Assembly: GCF_001280505.1 (NCBI RefSeq)
Contig: NZ_LBIO01000042.1
Span: 1-64,000, forward strand
DNA length: 64,000 nt
From: Mangrovimonas sp. TPBH4
Lineage (GTDB): Bacteria; Bacteroidota; Bacteroidia; Flavobacteriales; Flavobacteriaceae
Direction of reading: 5' to 3'
A program made the position numbers and the translations under genes. This document shows positions 16,863 through 24,879 of this stretch, piece by piece. Position 1 is the first letter of the stretch. Each line of letters opens with the position of its first letter. Below the pieces are notes generated by a model. It had not been told where the DNA came from. It worked only from the letters and a program-made list of their open reading frames with translations, and made no database searches.

Positions 16863-17924
16863 ATGAAGATTTTAAAAACATGCTTTTTATTATTTAGTCT
16901 TGTCATATTTTTTACCCTTTCAAATTGTAGTAGCGATTCCTCTACTGGAAATGGTGTAGATGGCACCTCTTTTATTTCTGTTAGATTATCCGATGAACCT
17001 GGAGATTTTGATAATGTCTTTATAGATGTTCAAGATGTTATGGTGAAGGTGAACGATAACAGTGAAGGCGAAGGCGGTTGGCAGAGTTTAGGACCTATCA
17101 ATGCTGGTGTTTACGACCTTTTGGAACTTACCGGAGGTATCAGTGTTTTGTTGGTAGACAATTTTGAAGTGCCTTCTGGCATGCTGAACCAAATTAGATT
17201 GGTGTTGGGCGACGATAACACTGTAGTTATTGACGGAGTGACACATGACTTACAAACCCCAAGTGCGCAACAATCTGGTTTGAAGATTAAGGTGAATGAA
17301 ACCTTGGATCCTGGATTTACCTACGAATTCTTATTGGACTTCACCGTTGATGAGTCTATTGTAATTGCTGGCGATTCAGGAAACATCAATTTAAAACCAG
17401 TTATCTATGCCAGTGCAGAATATGCTTCTGGGATTATCGAAGGAATGGTGTCTCCATCCAATATTCAAGTGGTTGCTTCTGTTGAAGTAGATGGTAATAT
17501 TATTTCGGCTTATACAAATGAAGAAGGCGTTTTCAATTTGAATGGCGTGCCTCAAGGAACTTATGATGTTACCATTACGCCTGCTGAAGGTTCTGGATAT
17601 ACGTATACAGTGATTGAAGGCGTTGAAGTTATCAACGGTCAATACACAGATATCGGAGTTATCAATTTGCCATTAATGCCTGGAAGTATCGCGGGAACGG
17701 TTCTTAACGAAGGACTTTCCGCTACTGCCTCAGTAATGGTGGAAGGTGAAATGGTTTCTGCTTCAACCGATGAACTTGGAACCTTTTTGTTGGAAGGGAT
17801 TCCAGCTGGAATATATAATGTTTATGTGGCGCCAGAAGAAGGTTCTGGTTTGGAAACTTCAGAATTTATAGAGATAGAAGTAATTTCAGGTGAAACAACC
17901 AACTTAGGGGACATTATGTTATAA
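16863..17924 (+). CDS. DUF4382 lipoprotein with two carboxypeptidase-regulatory-like repeats
   Basis: A lipoprotein of 353 residues. The start at 16863 (MKILKTCFLLFSLVIFFTLSNC) gives a proper lipoprotein signal with a Cys at about 21; the earlier in-frame ATG at 16827 would add a charged tail before it. DUF4382 occupies about 30-180 (ISVRLSDEPGDFDNVFIDVQDVMV ... GINVNLKP-like ending). Two beta-sandwich repeats follow (about 195-280 and 285-350), each with the pattern GxxxFxLxGVPxGxYxVxxxPxEGSG, as in CarboxypepD_reg or Cna-B modules. It is probably an envelope lipoprotein of structural or ligand-binding type; the role is unknown. A strong terminator separates it from the bat locus. Confidence 0.8.
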   Translation: MKILKTCFLLFSLVIFFTLSNCSSDSSTGNGVDGTSFISVRLSDEPGDFDNVFIDVQDVMVKVNDNSEGEGGWQSLGPINAGVYDLLELTGGISVLLVDNFEVPSGMLNQIRLVLGDDNTVVIDGVTHDLQTPSAQQSGLKIKVNETLDPGFTYEFLLDFTVDESIVIAGDSGNINLKPVIYASAEYASGIIEGMVSPSNIQVVASVEVDGNIISAYTNEEGVFNLNGVPQGTYDVTITPAEGSGYTYTVIEGVEVINGQYTDIGVINLPLMPGSIAGTVLNEGLSATASVMVEGEMVSASTDELGTFLLEGIPAGIYNVYVAPEEGSGLETSEFIEIEVISGETTNLGDIML

Positions 17925-17952
17925 AATGTTAGGAGCCTAATAAAAAATTGTT

Positions 17953-17988
17953 AAAGAGCAGCACAATACGTGCTGCTCTTTGTTTTTT
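17953..17988 (+). terminator. Rho-independent terminator of the DUF4382 gene
   Basis: AAAGAGCAGCAC and GTGCTGCTCTTT, a perfect 12-bp stem with a 5-base loop, followed by GTTTTTT. Confidence 0.9.
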
Positions 17989-18027
17989 AACCTACAATTA
18001 ACAGTTTGGCAGGAAAAATTTCAACAA

Positions 18028-18059
18028 TTTGCAAGCCTCAATTAAGGATACTATATTCG
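18028..18059 (+). promoter_or_regulatory. promoter of the moxR-bat operon
   Basis: TTTG at 18028-18031 and TATATTCG at 18052-18059 are separated by 20 bases, a very good Bacteroidota housekeeping promoter. The predicted transcript starts near 18066, only about 12 bases before the ATG at 18078. This rules out the longer reading frame that starts upstream. Confidence 0.75.
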
Positions 18060-18077
18060 AGTTTAAAAATAAATAGA

Positions 18078-19079
18078 ATGGAACAAACAGGTACAATTGA
18101 TATCAAGACCATCAATGAGAAAATTGAAAAAGAGAGTGCTTTTGTTGATTTGCTTACCCTAGAAATGAATAAAGTAATTGTAGGCCAGAAACATATGGTG
18201 GAGCGATTGCTTATTGGTTTGTTGGGACAGGGACATATTTTATTGGAAGGGGTGCCTGGATTGGCAAAAACTCTTGCCATTAATACGCTGTCCAAAGCTG
18301 TTCACGGGAGCTTTAGCAGAATTCAGTTTACTCCAGACCTGTTGCCTGCCGATGTGGTGGGAACCCTTATTTATAACATCAAGGAGAATGATTTCTCTAT
18401 CAAAAAAGGACCAATTTTTGCCAATTTCGTGTTGGCGGATGAGATCAACAGGGCCCCTGCCAAAGTACAGTCGGCTTTGTTGGAGGCCATGCAGGAAAAG
18501 CAGGTAACTATTGGTGATGAGACCTTTGTGTTGGACAAGCCGTTCTTGGTAATGGCTACTCAAAACCCTGTGGAACAGGAAGGAACCTATCCGTTACCGG
18601 AAGCGCAGGTAGACCGTTTCATGTTGAAAACCGTGATCGATTATCCTAAGTTGGAAGAAGAGCAATTGATTGTTCGTGCCAACCTAAAAGGTGCTTTTGA
18701 AAAAGTAAATCCTGTGGTGTCTATCGATCAGATCTTGAGTGCGCAAAAGGCGGTTCGTGAGGTGTATATGGATGAGAAGATTGAGAAATACATCCTCGAC
18801 ATTATTTTTGCGACCCGATATCCTGAAAAATATAGATTGGCCGATTTGAAACCGTTGATTTCCTTTGGGGCTTCTCCTCGGGGAAGTATCAACCTAGCCA
18901 CTGCCGCCAAATGTTATGCATTTATCAAACGTCGCGGGTATGTGATTCCTGAGGATGTGCGTGCGGTGGTTTATGATGTGTTGCGCCACAGAATTGGAAT
19001 TACTTACGAAGCCGAAGCAGAAAATATTACTTCCGTAGATATCATCAATAAAATTGTAAACGAAATTGAAGTGCCTTAG
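18078..19079 (+). CDS. MoxR-family AAA+ ATPase
   Basis: A protein of 333 residues, normal for MoxR. Walker A GVPGLAKT (about 58-65), Walker B VLADEINRAP (about 118-126), sensor region MATQNPVEQEGTYPLPEAQVDRF and the C-terminal lid (LISFGASPRGSINL) are all present. MoxR ATPases act as chaperones for VWA-domain proteins, and the genes downstream encode a DUF58 protein and two VWA proteins. Start 18078 is set by the promoter at 18028-18059. It is the first gene of the bat operon; a 97-base gap to the DUF58 gene holds no clear terminator. Confidence 0.93.
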   Translation: MEQTGTIDIKTINEKIEKESAFVDLLTLEMNKVIVGQKHMVERLLIGLLGQGHILLEGVPGLAKTLAINTLSKAVHGSFSRIQFTPDLLPADVVGTLIYNIKENDFSIKKGPIFANFVLADEINRAPAKVQSALLEAMQEKQVTIGDETFVLDKPFLVMATQNPVEQEGTYPLPEAQVDRFMLKTVIDYPKLEEEQLIVRANLKGAFEKVNPVVSIDQILSAQKAVREVYMDEKIEKYILDIIFATRYPEKYRLADLKPLISFGASPRGSINLATAAKCYAFIKRRGYVIPEDVRAVVYDVLRHRIGITYEAEAENITSVDIINKIVNEIEVP

Positions 19080-19176
19080 TCGGTGCCTTTACGAGATAGA
19101 TTTTGTTTCGCAGCAAGGCCTTTGCCAAACTGTGACCAACACTTTATTTGCTGATTGCTAAATACTGTAGGCCAAT

Positions 19177-20043
19177 ATGGATACTAAAGAGTTATTAAAG
19201 AAAGTTCGAAAAATAGAGATTAAGACAAGACGTTTGTCCGATCATATTTTTGGGGGAGAATACCATTCTACCTTCAAGGGACGTGGTATGACTTTTAGTG
19301 AAGTACGGCAGTATCAATTTGGGGATGATGTACGGAATATCGACTGGAATGTTACTGCACGTTACAACGAACCCTATGTGAAAGTATTTGAGGAAGAACG
19401 CGAGCTGACCATGATGTTGATGGTAGATGTTTCGGGTTCTGAATTGTTTGGTACGGAACAGCAATTCAAAAATGAAGTGGTTACCGAAATTGCTGCAACC
19501 TTGGCCTTTTCTGCCACACAGAATAATGATAAAATTGGCTTGATTTTGTTCTCGGATGAAATTGAGCTTTTCATTCCGCCTAAAAAAGGTAGATCGCATG
19601 TACTGCGTATTATTCGTGAGCTTATCGAGTTTCAACCTAAAAGCAGACAAACGAATGTTGTGGAAGCCTTAAAGTTCTTGACTAACGTCATGAAGAAAAA
19701 GGCCATTGTATTCATGCTCTCCGATTTTATTGCAGACGATTACAAGCAAACCCTGAAAATTGTATGTGGTAAGCACGATGTTACCGGAATTAGGGTGTAT
19801 GATCAACGCGAAGAGGAAATTCCAAATATTGGGGTGGTGCAAATGCAGGATGAGGAAACGGGTGAACTGATGTTAGTCAACACTCAATCTAAAACGGTAC
19901 GCCGCAACTATTCCAAATTTTACCATGACAAGGTAGATTACTTTAGGGATAGCTTTACAAAATCTGGAGCAGGAACTATTGACTGCCGCGTAGATGAAAG
20001 CTATGTGAAAAAACTGTTGGGATATTTTAAAAGACGCGCTTAA
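19177..20043 (+). CDS. DUF58 domain protein with VWA-like fold
   Basis: A protein of 288 residues. DUF58 signatures are GEYHSTFKGRGMTFSEVRQYQFGDDVRNIDWNVTAR and the downstream MIDAS-like DVSGS (about 84-88), indicating a VWA-type fold with a metal site. There is no signal peptide or transmembrane segment, so it is cytoplasmic. MoxR-DUF58 pairs are widespread and the MoxR ATPase is thought to remodel the partner. It lies in the bat operon between moxR and the DUF4381-like membrane gene (15-base gap). Confidence 0.9.
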   Translation: MDTKELLKKVRKIEIKTRRLSDHIFGGEYHSTFKGRGMTFSEVRQYQFGDDVRNIDWNVTARYNEPYVKVFEEERELTMMLMVDVSGSELFGTEQQFKNEVVTEIAATLAFSATQNNDKIGLILFSDEIELFIPPKKGRSHVLRIIRELIEFQPKSRQTNVVEALKFLTNVMKKKAIVFMLSDFIADDYKQTLKIVCGKHDVTGIRVYDQREEEIPNIGVVQMQDEETGELMLVNTQSKTVRRNYSKFYHDKVDYFRDSFTKSGAGTIDCRVDESYVKKLLGYFKRRA

Positions 20044-20058
20044 AAAAGATAATAACCT

Positions 20059-21762
20059 ATGAAAAACAGCCTCGGAATTATAAAATTGAACCTCAAAAAA
20101 CAACTGCAAGTTTTGGGTGTTTTGTTTTTGCTATTCGGTTTTACAAAGGTTTCATATGGTCAAGTAACTTCAACCGTAGATTCTACCAAAATTAAAATTG
20201 GAGAACAGATTACCTATAAAATTGCCGTAGAGGCCGATTCTACAGATTTGGTCGTGTTTCCAGAAGGGCAAACCTTTTCGCCTTTGGAAGTCATTCAATC
20301 TTATGAAATAGATACGACAAAGCAGGATGCCAAATTCAACTTAATCAAGAAATATGGTTTGACCCAGTTTGATTCTGGGAGTTATATCATTCCAAAACAA
20401 AAAATTCTTATTGGCGACAAAACCTTTTTCACAGACTCTTTAAGAGTTGAGGTGAATACAGTCGTAGTGGATACCACAAAACAAGGTTTGTATGACATCA
20501 AACCCTTTATAGAAGTCAAGGAACCATCTAGCAATTGGTGGAAAATCCTCTTGGCTGTTTTGGGCATATTTGCTTTGGTAGGCGGTTTGCTATATTGGTT
20601 CTTATGGCGAAAGAAACCATTGACCGAAGAAGAAAAAATAGCATTATTGCCGCCCTACGACAGAGCAAAAATGGCATTGAAAAGCTTGGATGAAAGCGAT
20701 TATTTGCAAAAGTCAGAATTGAAAGAGTACTATTCTGAATTGACCTTCATCATTAGAAGGTATCTGGATGAAAAGGTTTATGACCGCGCTTTGGAAAGTA
20801 CTACTGATGAGCTTATCGAACGTTTGTATTTGCTTAGGGAAGGCAACCAAATTTCCATAAGCAAGGAAGACATCCAAAACCTGGAAAGTATTTTGAAGCG
20901 TGCCGATTTGGTGAAATTTGCCAAGTCTGCTCCAGATGTGGCCTTGGCCGAAATGGATAGAAATACGATTGATTTGGAAATTGACCACGTGAAGGAATCC
21001 CTTCCAGAACCTACCGAAGAAGAGAAATTACTGGACCAGCAATACAAAGAAGAGCAGGAACGTAAAAAGAAACGCAAAAAAGTAATCATTACGGTTGTCA
21101 TTGCCTTCTTCTTGATGATGGCTACGGTTGTAGGGCTTGGAATTAAATATGGCTTTGCTTATGTAAAAGATACGGTTATTGGTCATGAAAGTAAGGAACT
21201 TTTAGAGGGCGAATGGGTGAGCAGCGATTATGGCGTGCCGCCAATAAGCATTTCAACTCCTAGGGTATTAAAGCGCGTGGAGCTACCTCTTCCAAAGGAA
21301 GCTCAAGGCTCTGTAAAAGTGACGGCATTTAGTTACGGAACCCTTTTGGATATGTTCAGTGTTATGGTAAGTACTACGGTATTGCAGCAACCGCAGGGAC
21401 AGCAAGCTCAGGGAGCCGATCAAAGTGCTCCAAAGATTGACTTGGCCCAAGCCTCAGAAATGGCCATTGCGGGGATGGAGCAACAAGGTGCTAAGGATAT
21501 TCTGGTAAAAAGAGAACAGTTTATCACGCCCAATGCAGCCGAAGGTTTAAAAACGTACGGAAGTTTGAGTATTCCATTGCTGAATACGGAAACCTTAGTA
21601 CCTGCAAAATATACCATATTGCAATTTACATCGGAAAATGTGTTACAGCAGGTGATGGTTACCTGGCCAGATAATGACGTGTATGCTGATGAAATGATAG
21701 ATCGCATTATCAATTCTGTGGAATTGGTTAAAAAAGAACAAGAAGCTGAACAAGAGAAATAA
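20059..21762 (+). CDS. DUF4381-like membrane protein of the bat operon
   Basis: A protein of 567 residues. The N-terminus has a hydrophobic signal segment (about 14-33), then an extracytoplasmic beta domain (about 35-150). A transmembrane helix (about 160-180, WWKILLAVLGIFALVGGLLYWF) leads to a cytoplasmic helical segment (about 190-320; LPPYDRAKMALKSLDE ... YYSELTFIIRRYLDEKVYDRALESTTDELI) typical of DUF4381. A second membrane helix (about 345-365) is followed by a C-terminal domain (about 385-555) that is less familiar; it contains a Q-rich loop (QQPQGQQAQG) and an ISTPRVLKRVELP strand. Its role in the Bat complex is unknown but its position between the DUF58 gene and batA is conserved in principle. 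Confidence 0.8.
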   Translation: MKNSLGIIKLNLKKQLQVLGVLFLLFGFTKVSYGQVTSTVDSTKIKIGEQITYKIAVEADSTDLVVFPEGQTFSPLEVIQSYEIDTTKQDAKFNLIKKYGLTQFDSGSYIIPKQKILIGDKTFFTDSLRVEVNTVVVDTTKQGLYDIKPFIEVKEPSSNWWKILLAVLGIFALVGGLLYWFLWRKKPLTEEEKIALLPPYDRAKMALKSLDESDYLQKSELKEYYSELTFIIRRYLDEKVYDRALESTTDELIERLYLLREGNQISISKEDIQNLESILKRADLVKFAKSAPDVALAEMDRNTIDLEIDHVKESLPEPTEEEKLLDQQYKEEQERKKKRKKVIITVVIAFFLMMATVVGLGIKYGFAYVKDTVIGHESKELLEGEWVSSDYGVPPISISTPRVLKRVELPLPKEAQGSVKVTAFSYGTLLDMFSVMVSTTVLQQPQGQQAQGADQSAPKIDLAQASEMAIAGMEQQGAKDILVKREQFITPNAAEGLKTYGSLSIPLLNTETLVPAKYTILQFTSENVLQQVMVTWPDNDVYADEMIDRIINSVELVKKEQEAEQEK

Positions 21763-21773
21763 ACAAGAGCTAA

Positions 21774-22778
21774 ATGTTGGAAGGTATAGAGTTTTTAAAT
21801 AAAGAATTTTTTTGGATGCTGTTGGTGTTGCCCTTGGCATTGTTGTGGTATGTGTTGAAGCATAAAAAGCAAACTGCCGAACTAAAGATTTCCAGCTTAA
21901 AAGGCTTCAAGCTTACCAATACTTGGTTGCCAAAATTGAAGCATTTGTTGTTCGTTCTAAGACTTTTGGCTTTGGGATTGCTTATTACTGCCTTGGCGCG
22001 TCCAAGAACGGTGGATGTGTCTACCAAAACCAAAACTACCAGAGGAATTGACATTGTCATGGCTATCGATGTTTCGGCTAGTATGTTGGCAAAGGATTTA
22101 AAACCTAATCGATTGGAGGCCTTAAAGGATGTTGCTGCGGAGTTTATCAAAGGGCGCCCCAACGATAGAATTGGCCTGGTAGAATATGCAGGTGAAAGTT
22201 ATACAAAAACACCAATTACCAGCGATAAGGCCATTGTATTACGTTCTTTGGACGATATTAAGTACAACACTATCATTGAAGGGGGGACTGCTATTGGTAT
22301 GGGATTGGCGACTTCCGTGAACCGGTTAAAGGACAGTAAGGCTAAAAGTAAAATTATCATTTTGTTAACCGATGGGGTTAACAATTCTGGGTTTATAGAT
22401 CCTAAGATTGCAAGTGAATTGGCTGTTGAATACGGTATTAAAGTGTATACCATTGGTTTGGGAACTAATGGAATGGCACTTTCTCCAATTGCCATTATGC
22501 CTAACGGTAAGTTTCAATATGGTCGTGTGCAGGTAGAAATAGACGAAGCACTGCTCAAGGAAATCGCTGATGTTACCGGAGGGAAATACTTTAGGGCAAC
22601 CAACAATAAAAAGTTGGAAGAGATTTATGCTGAAATAAACAAATTGGAGAAAACGGAAATAGAGGAATTCAAATTCTATAATTACGAAGAAAAGTTCCGT
22701 CCATTGGTATTGCTAGCGAGTATATTGTTATTGGTTGAAGTGTTGCTGAGGTCTACCGTTTTTAGAAGTTTTGTGTAA
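21774..22778 (+). CDS. batA: BatA, VWA-domain membrane protein
   Basis: A protein of 334 residues. Two N-terminal transmembrane helices (about 12-25 and 58-76) precede a periplasmic VWA domain (about 88-290) with the complete MIDAS motif DVSAS (about 99-103) and the later T and D positions (TPITSDKA, LLTDGVNNSG). A C-terminal transmembrane helix (about 305-325) closes the protein. In Bacteroides and other Bacteroidota the Bat proteins support aerotolerance and envelope stress survival; the molecular job is unresolved. It starts 11 bases after the preceding stop. Confidence 0.93.
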   Translation: MLEGIEFLNKEFFWMLLVLPLALLWYVLKHKKQTAELKISSLKGFKLTNTWLPKLKHLLFVLRLLALGLLITALARPRTVDVSTKTKTTRGIDIVMAIDVSASMLAKDLKPNRLEALKDVAAEFIKGRPNDRIGLVEYAGESYTKTPITSDKAIVLRSLDDIKYNTIIEGGTAIGMGLATSVNRLKDSKAKSKIIILLTDGVNNSGFIDPKIASELAVEYGIKVYTIGLGTNGMALSPIAIMPNGKFQYGRVQVEIDEALLKEIADVTGGKYFRATNNKKLEEIYAEINKLEKTEIEEFKFYNYEEKFRPLVLLASILLLVEVLLRSTVFRSFV

Positions 22779-22827
22779 TAAAGATTAAAAGGAATAACCT
22801 TATAGAGGTTGTCAACAAGAATAGAAT

Positions 22828-23865
22828 ATGTATCAATTAGATGAAAAAATATGGTTCTGGGGGTTATTGGTCATTCCAATAGTCATCGTACTCTTTTTGA
22901 TGCTCCAGATTTGGAAATACAGAGCCCAAAAGAAATTTGCCAATAAGGAGTTGTTGCAACGGTTAAGCCCCAACCAATCCTTGTTTAAATCCATCTTGAA
23001 GGTCGTGGTAATGTGCCTGGCCTTTGCCTGTTTGGCTTTGGCATTGGTAAACCCAAAGATTGGCACTAAGTTGGAGACGGTAAAGCGCGAAGGTGTGGAT
23101 GTTGTGTTTGCTGTGGACGTGTCCAAAAGTATGTTAGCAGAAGACATTGCGCCTAACCGTTTGGAAAAGGCCAAGCAGTTGGTAACCCAAATCATCAATA
23201 ATCTGGCCAGTGACCGTGTAGGGATCATTGCCTACGCAGGGAAAGCCTTTCCGCAGTTGCCAATTACAACGGATTATGCTTCGGCTAAGATGTTCCTGCA
23301 AAATATGAATACGGACATGTTGTCTTCACAGGGAACGGCTATCGATGAAGCTATCGAGTTGGCCAAAACCTATTTCGACGATGAGCAGCAAACCAATCGG
23401 GTGTTGATCATCATTTCTGATGGGGAAGACCACAGCGAAATGTCATCCAGCGTTGCCGAAGAAGCCAATAAAGAAGGGATTCGCATTTTTACCATAGGGG
23501 TTGGAGATGTTAAGGGAGGTCCTATTCCTATTAAGAAAAATGGGGTGGTGCTCAACTATAAAAAGGATAGTAATGGCGAAACGGTAATTACTAAACTCAA
23601 TGAGGAAACTTTAAAAAGTATTGCAGAGGAAGCTAAAGGAGAATATATAAACGGCCGCAATACCGCTACGGTGGTAGAGGCCATTAGGGAGGTGTTGAAC
23701 AAGATGGATAAAACTGAGTTTGAAGCCAAGGAATATGCCGATTTCAAAGACCAGTTCCAATGGTTTTTAGGTTTCGGGATTTTCTTTTTGTTTATCGATA
23801 TTTTCCTGTTGGAACGCAAAACTGCATGGTTGAAAAAGTTGAATTTATTCAACGAAAACCTGTAG
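22828..23865 (+). CDS. batB: BatB, VWA-domain membrane protein
   Basis: A protein of 345 residues and a paralogue of the preceding batA. It has the same layout: two N-terminal membrane helices (about 8-27 and 53-72), a VWA domain with intact MIDAS (DVSKS, about 97-101) and a C-terminal helix (about 308-325). Shared wording such as SMLAxDxxPNRLE, with DRxGxxxYAG and PITxDxA, shows that it arose by duplication. BatA and BatB probably form a heteromeric VWA complex with BatC, BatD and BatE. A 132-base gap to batC holds a hairpin (23923-23959). Confidence 0.93.
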   Translation: MYQLDEKIWFWGLLVIPIVIVLFLMLQIWKYRAQKKFANKELLQRLSPNQSLFKSILKVVVMCLAFACLALALVNPKIGTKLETVKREGVDVVFAVDVSKSMLAEDIAPNRLEKAKQLVTQIINNLASDRVGIIAYAGKAFPQLPITTDYASAKMFLQNMNTDMLSSQGTAIDEAIELAKTYFDDEQQTNRVLIIISDGEDHSEMSSSVAEEANKEGIRIFTIGVGDVKGGPIPIKKNGVVLNYKKDSNGETVITKLNEETLKSIAEEAKGEYINGRNTATVVEAIREVLNKMDKTEFEAKEYADFKDQFQWFLGFGIFFLFIDIFLLERKTAWLKKLNLFNENL

Positions 23866-23922
23866 TTTCCCTTGTAATTAAGTAGCTTGTCGGCATAACG
23901 GCAATTTTATAAATTTTTTAAC

Positions 23923-23959
23923 GGACATAAAAAACAGGGTTTTTTATCTTGGTATGTCC
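23923..23959 (+). other. bulged hairpin between batB and batC
   Basis: Outer arms GGACAT / ATGTCC (23923-23928, 23954-23959) enclose inner arms AAAAAAC / GTTTTTT (23929-23935, 23939-23945). It could be an attenuator, a processing site or a weak terminator inside the bat operon. Its GC content is low, so full termination is doubtful. Confidence 0.4.
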
Positions 23960-23997
23960 AATCGTTTAAAACAAAGGGTGTCCTTTGAATATTAACA

Positions 23998-24843
23998 ATG
24001 AAGTCACAAATGAAACAATTGGTTTTAGTACTCTTAATGGTTACCACCGGGTTTTCCTTTGCTCAGGAGGATAGCAAGGAAAAAGAGCAATTGAAGGCAA
24101 TGCAAAAGGCCAATTCATATGTGTATGATGCAAATGAACTGGTGGAAAAAGACGATTATGTAGCAGCCGAAATGGAATATCGAAAAGCCATTTCAGAGCA
24201 GCCTACTACCGTTTCGGGAGCTTATAATTTGGGAAATTCCTATTACGAAAAGGGCATTTATGACGAAGCCCTTTATCGTCATCAACAAGCTGCCAAAAAT
24301 GCGACGGACAGAGCGGAAAAGCACAAGGCATTTCATAACATAGGTAACATTTTGATGAAAAATGAAAAGTGCCAGGAAGCTGTGGAAGCGTTTAAGAATG
24401 CCTTGCGAAATGATCCAACAGATGATGAAACCAGATACAATTTAGCCTTGGCAAAAGAGTGTGCAGAGCGTCAGCAGGAAAATAACAAGGACAAGAAGGA
24501 CGAAGACGAGAACAAAGAGGACAATCAGGATCAAGAGAAAGAGGATCAACAAAATCAGGATCAGCAGAACCAAGATCAAAAGGATCAAGGTGATCAGGAC
24601 GAAAAGGATGGTGAGGACAAGGAAGATGAGAAAGGAAAGCCTAAAGACGATAAGAAAGACAACCAAGGAGGTGACGATAAGGACAAGGAACAGCAAAAAC
24701 CACAGCCACAGCCTGGACAATTGTCGCCACAGCAAATAAAGAATTTATTGGAGGCCATGAACAATCAGGAGCAGAAAGTTCAGGAAAAGATGAATGCCGA
24801 AAAACAAAAGGGTACTCCTGTAAAAGCAGAAAAGGACTGGTAG
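23998..24843 (+). CDS. batC: BatC, TPR protein with charged low-complexity tail
   Basis: A protein of 281 residues. A signal peptide (MKSQMKQLVLVLLMVTTGFSFAQ) sends it to the periplasm. TPR repeats occupy about 35-160 (AAEMEYRKAISEQPTTVSGAYNLGNSYYEKGIYDEA). A long D/E/K/Q/N tract follows at about 162-250, made of short irregular DNA repeats such as GATCAA. The last 30 residues (SPQQIKNLLEAMNNQEQKVQEKM) are a helix. TPRs plus the tail suggest a scaffold linking the two VWA proteins. The long charged tail is typical of BatC in other Bacteroidota, though its length varies. Confidence 0.9.
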   Translation: MKSQMKQLVLVLLMVTTGFSFAQEDSKEKEQLKAMQKANSYVYDANELVEKDDYVAAEMEYRKAISEQPTTVSGAYNLGNSYYEKGIYDEALYRHQQAAKNATDRAEKHKAFHNIGNILMKNEKCQEAVEAFKNALRNDPTDDETRYNLALAKECAERQQENNKDKKDEDENKEDNQDQEKEDQQNQDQQNQDQKDQGDQDEKDGEDKEDEKGKPKDDKKDNQGGDDKDKEQQKPQPQPGQLSPQQIKNLLEAMNNQEQKVQEKMNAEKQKGTPVKAEKDW

Positions 24844-24879
24844 AACAAATTTACAAGATTTATAATTGCAGATAGACAC

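Noticed and set aside
18006-18077. Possible upstream extension of the MoxR ATPase
   Set aside because: The extension spans the promoter TTTG-N20-TATATTCG and lacks family similarity; the ATG at 18078 fits.
24442-24735. Leucine/valine-rich reading frame on the minus strand, looks like a membrane protein
   Set aside because: It is the exact antisense of the D/E/K/Q-rich tail of batC; GAT/GAG/CAG codons read backwards give hydrophobic residues.
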